Assembly: GCF_026626745.1 (NCBI RefSeq)
Contig: NZ_JAPNJW010000001.1
Location: 4,758,001-4,822,000, forward strand
Direction of reading: 5' to 3'
DNA from: Nannocystis sp. RBIL2
Lineage (GTDB): Bacteria; Myxococcota_A; Polyangia; Nannocystales; Nannocystaceae
DNA length: 64,000 nucleotides
Position numbers and translations under genes: made by a program. Shown here piece by piece: positions 60,092-64,000 of the stretch; the first letter of the stretch is position 1, and every line of letters starts with the position of its first letter. Below the pieces are notes generated by a model. It saw nothing but the letters and a program-made list of their open reading frames with translations, made no database searches and was not told the DNA's origin.

Positions 60092-60817
60092 GTGGTGCCT
60101 CGCCTCTCTCTGGTGGCAGCGTTCTTCCTCGGACTGTTCGTCGGTGTCGCGCCGGTCGGCGATTCGCGCGCCGGCAACTGCCAGAAGCCTGGCGACTGCC
60201 CCAGCGGCTTCACGTGCGCCCGGGGCTCGTGCGTCGCCGATCAGCTGCGCTGTGTGTTCGCCTGCGAGGGCCGCGACGTGCAGGGCGAGTGCGTCACCTA
60301 CGGCCAGGACTTCTGCGCCGCCGACGCCGTGTGCGCCAAGGACTGCGCCGTCCGCAGCACTTACGGCGACTGCCACACCTGGGGTGCCGACGCCTGCGGC
60401 GAGGCCTACGCGTGCGCCGTGCGGTGCAAGGAGCGCAGCACCGACGGCACCTGCCTCGCCTACGACCGCGACGCCTGCGGCACCCGCTACAAGTGCGCCA
60501 AACACTGCATCCAGCGGGCCCAGAACGGCACCTGCATGGCCTACGGCCCCGACGCGTGCGGCCCCAGCATGGCCTGCACCCAGCGCTGCGTCACGCGCTC
60601 GACCCACGGCGACTGCACCATGTGGGGCCAGGACGTATGCGGCCCCTCGGCCGCCTGCGCCCGCCGCTGCATCTCACGCGACGGCGGCGGCACCTGCCTC
60701 GGCTGGGGCGGCGACGTATGCGGCGAGGGAGCCGTGTGCATCAAGCACTGCAACAGCCGCGGCAGCTTCGGCGCCTGCTTCGGCTTCGGCCCCGACCAGT
60801 GCGAAGCCGGCGGCTGA
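60092..60817 (+). CDS. Secreted protein of seven 27-residue cysteine repeats
   Basis: 241-aa exported protein. The signal peptide (LVAAFFLGLFVGVAPVGDSRA) ends near residue 27. After a short Cys-containing start (CQKPGDCPSGFTCARGSC) come seven consecutive repeats of 27 residues with the spacing C-x3-C-x8-C-x7-C-x5 and the common words RSTxGxC and WGxDxCG. Each unit can form two disulfides or a metal site. No lipobox, so it is secreted or periplasmic. No family recognised. The GTG at 60092 is the likely start; a second GTG follows immediately. Confidence 0.8.
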   Translation: MVPRLSLVAAFFLGLFVGVAPVGDSRAGNCQKPGDCPSGFTCARGSCVADQLRCVFACEGRDVQGECVTYGQDFCAADAVCAKDCAVRSTYGDCHTWGADACGEAYACAVRCKERSTDGTCLAYDRDACGTRYKCAKHCIQRAQNGTCMAYGPDACGPSMACTQRCVTRSTHGDCTMWGQDVCGPSAACARRCISRDGGGTCLGWGGDVCGEGAVCIKHCNSRGSFGACFGFGPDQCEAGG

Positions 60818-61137
60818 CCCGACCCAACGACGGACCTGGTTCAGAGGACACCTCACATCGGCGCGAACCAGTCGTCGTAGCGACGTGACGCGCCGCCCAC
60901 GATCATCCTCCTCTCGCGGCGGCGCCTCGGCCCTCACGGCTGCAGCGTGCAAAGCAACGCTCGACTGAACCTGTCCCACAGGACGCCTCGCATCGAAGCG
61001 AGAAGCAGCCCCGCGCGAAGAATGACGCGCCGAAAGGACGCGAGATGGCGGATGTTCGGCGGCCAGCCCTGGCCGTCGAACAGCCGCCCCCTGTCGCCTC
61101 CCGGAGGCATGCATCATCGGAGCCGAGAGCGGCGCGT

Positions 61138-61296
61138 CGGCCTCTCACGGCTGCAGCCGTGCCAGGGGTCCGGGGAAGGGCCGGCCGCGAATTAGAGGCG
61201 AGATGGGCGCGAGGAACGAGCGTCCATCCCGCCGGTTAACTCGCGGCCGGACCTTCCCCGGACCCCCCGCGAGGCGCAGTCGGCAATTTGCGAAGC
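61138..61296 (-). repeat. 159-bp dispersed element, copy B (inverted)
   Basis: Reverse complement of copy A at 57222-57380 with 154 of 159 bases identical. Its core palindrome is 61165-61266, the same 102-bp length as in copy A. The two copies flank 3.76 kb. Confidence 0.8.
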
Positions 61297-61320
61297 AAGC
61301 CCACCCGACTCACCGCGCAG

Positions 61321-61360
61321 AACATGCCCCCGAGAACATGCCCCCGAGAACATGTACCGA
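61321..61360. repeat. 14-bp-period repeat array, junction C
   Basis: Units AGAACATGCCCCCG, AGAACATGCCCCCG and AGAACATGTACCGA (61319-61360) with CATG cores at 61323, 61337 and 61351. Located just past the 3' end of the kinase gene, which converges with the cysteine-repeat gene. Confidence 0.75.
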
Positions 61361-61369
61361 AATTCTTTA

Positions 61370-63967
<2,598 letters not shown>

Positions 63968-64000
63968 CGGCGCGAGCGTAACAGACCAGGTTGCGCCTGG

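Larger units (their letters stand above)
60818..61369. other. Gene-free region with element copy B and 14-bp array
   Basis: 552 bases without a convincing gene. It holds a partial, diverged match to the element end (CTCACGGCTGCAG, 60932-60944), a near-palindrome CTGTCC-CACA-GGAC (60971-60984), copy B of the 159-bp element, the 14-bp array C and an AT-rich tail (AATTCTTTATTAAA). Confidence 0.6.

Noticed and set aside
60947..61239. Short forward frames over element copy B
   Set aside because: Most of their length is the palindromic element; the same sequence in copy A is read in another frame.
61319..61360. CRISPR-like array
   Set aside because: Units are only 14 bp and contiguous with no spacers; no cas genes are present.

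Overview
The window is very G+C rich and reads like a myxobacterium (Myxococcota, formerly Deltaproteobacteria). The signs are three consecutive bactofilin genes, OmpA lipoproteins with thrombospondin type 3 repeats, DUF4398 lipoproteins, a Ser/Thr kinase fused to TPRs, and many secreted proteins unlike well-known families. A member of the Nannocystis/Haliangium side of the phylum is plausible, but I cannot name a genus.

Region 1 (1-26.2 kb, all minus strand) is the central information-processing locus. In transcription order it runs: tRNA-Thr(TGT), tRNA-Tyr, tRNA-Gly, tRNA-Thr(GGT), tuf2, terminator, promoter, rpmG, tRNA-Trp, secE, nusG, rplK, rplA, rplJ, rplL, rpoB, rpoC, promoter, rpsL, rpsG, fusA, tuf1, rpsJ, rplD, rplW, rplB, rpsS, rplV, rpsC, rplP, rpmC, rpsQ, rplN, rplX, rplE, rpsH, rplF (cut by the window edge). 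Two universally conserved genes are absent from their usual places: rplC (between rpsJ and rplD) and rpsN (between rplE and rpsH). The two tuf genes encode the same protein and are almost identical in DNA.

Region 2 (26.2-39.8 kb) holds a TPR lipoprotein, a HEAT-repeat lipoprotein, three bactofilins, glutamate-cysteine ligase, a repetitive Asp/Ser/Arg-rich protein, alaS, two small proteins (one DUF2335) and an RlmI-type rRNA methyltransferase.

Region 3 (40.0-50.0 kb) has an orphan GspE/GspF pair whose ATPase has lost key active-site residues. Next is an outer-membrane operon (DUF4398 lipoprotein, TSP3-OmpA lipoprotein, beta-barrel protein) with a five-fold 11-bp repeat behind its promoter. 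Two further lipoproteins, ribF and a small TPR protein follow.

Region 4 (50.1-57.0 kb) is a collinear run of lysine-pathway genes dapA-dapB directly coupled to a small aryl-polyene/xanthomonadin-like set: ApeI-type dehydratase, flavin-dependent halogenase-like enzyme, acyl carrier protein, ApeP-type dehydratase, ketosynthase with a single frameshift near its N-terminus, and a PlsC-type acyltransferase.

Region 5 (57.0-61.4 kb) is rich in repeats. Two 159-bp copies of a palindromic element lie in inverted orientation around two non-coding tandem arrays, a second DUF4398/OmpA pair, a DUF3309 peptide and a secreted protein of seven 27-residue cysteine repeats. Region 6 is a Ser/Thr kinase-TPR protein.

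Across the window a short DNA motif recurs with a 14-bp period (GGACATGTCC plus four bases). It forms arrays at three of the five tail-to-tail gene junctions. As the palindrome TGTCC-N4-GGACA it also occurs inside genes. I consider it the most promising undescribed feature here.
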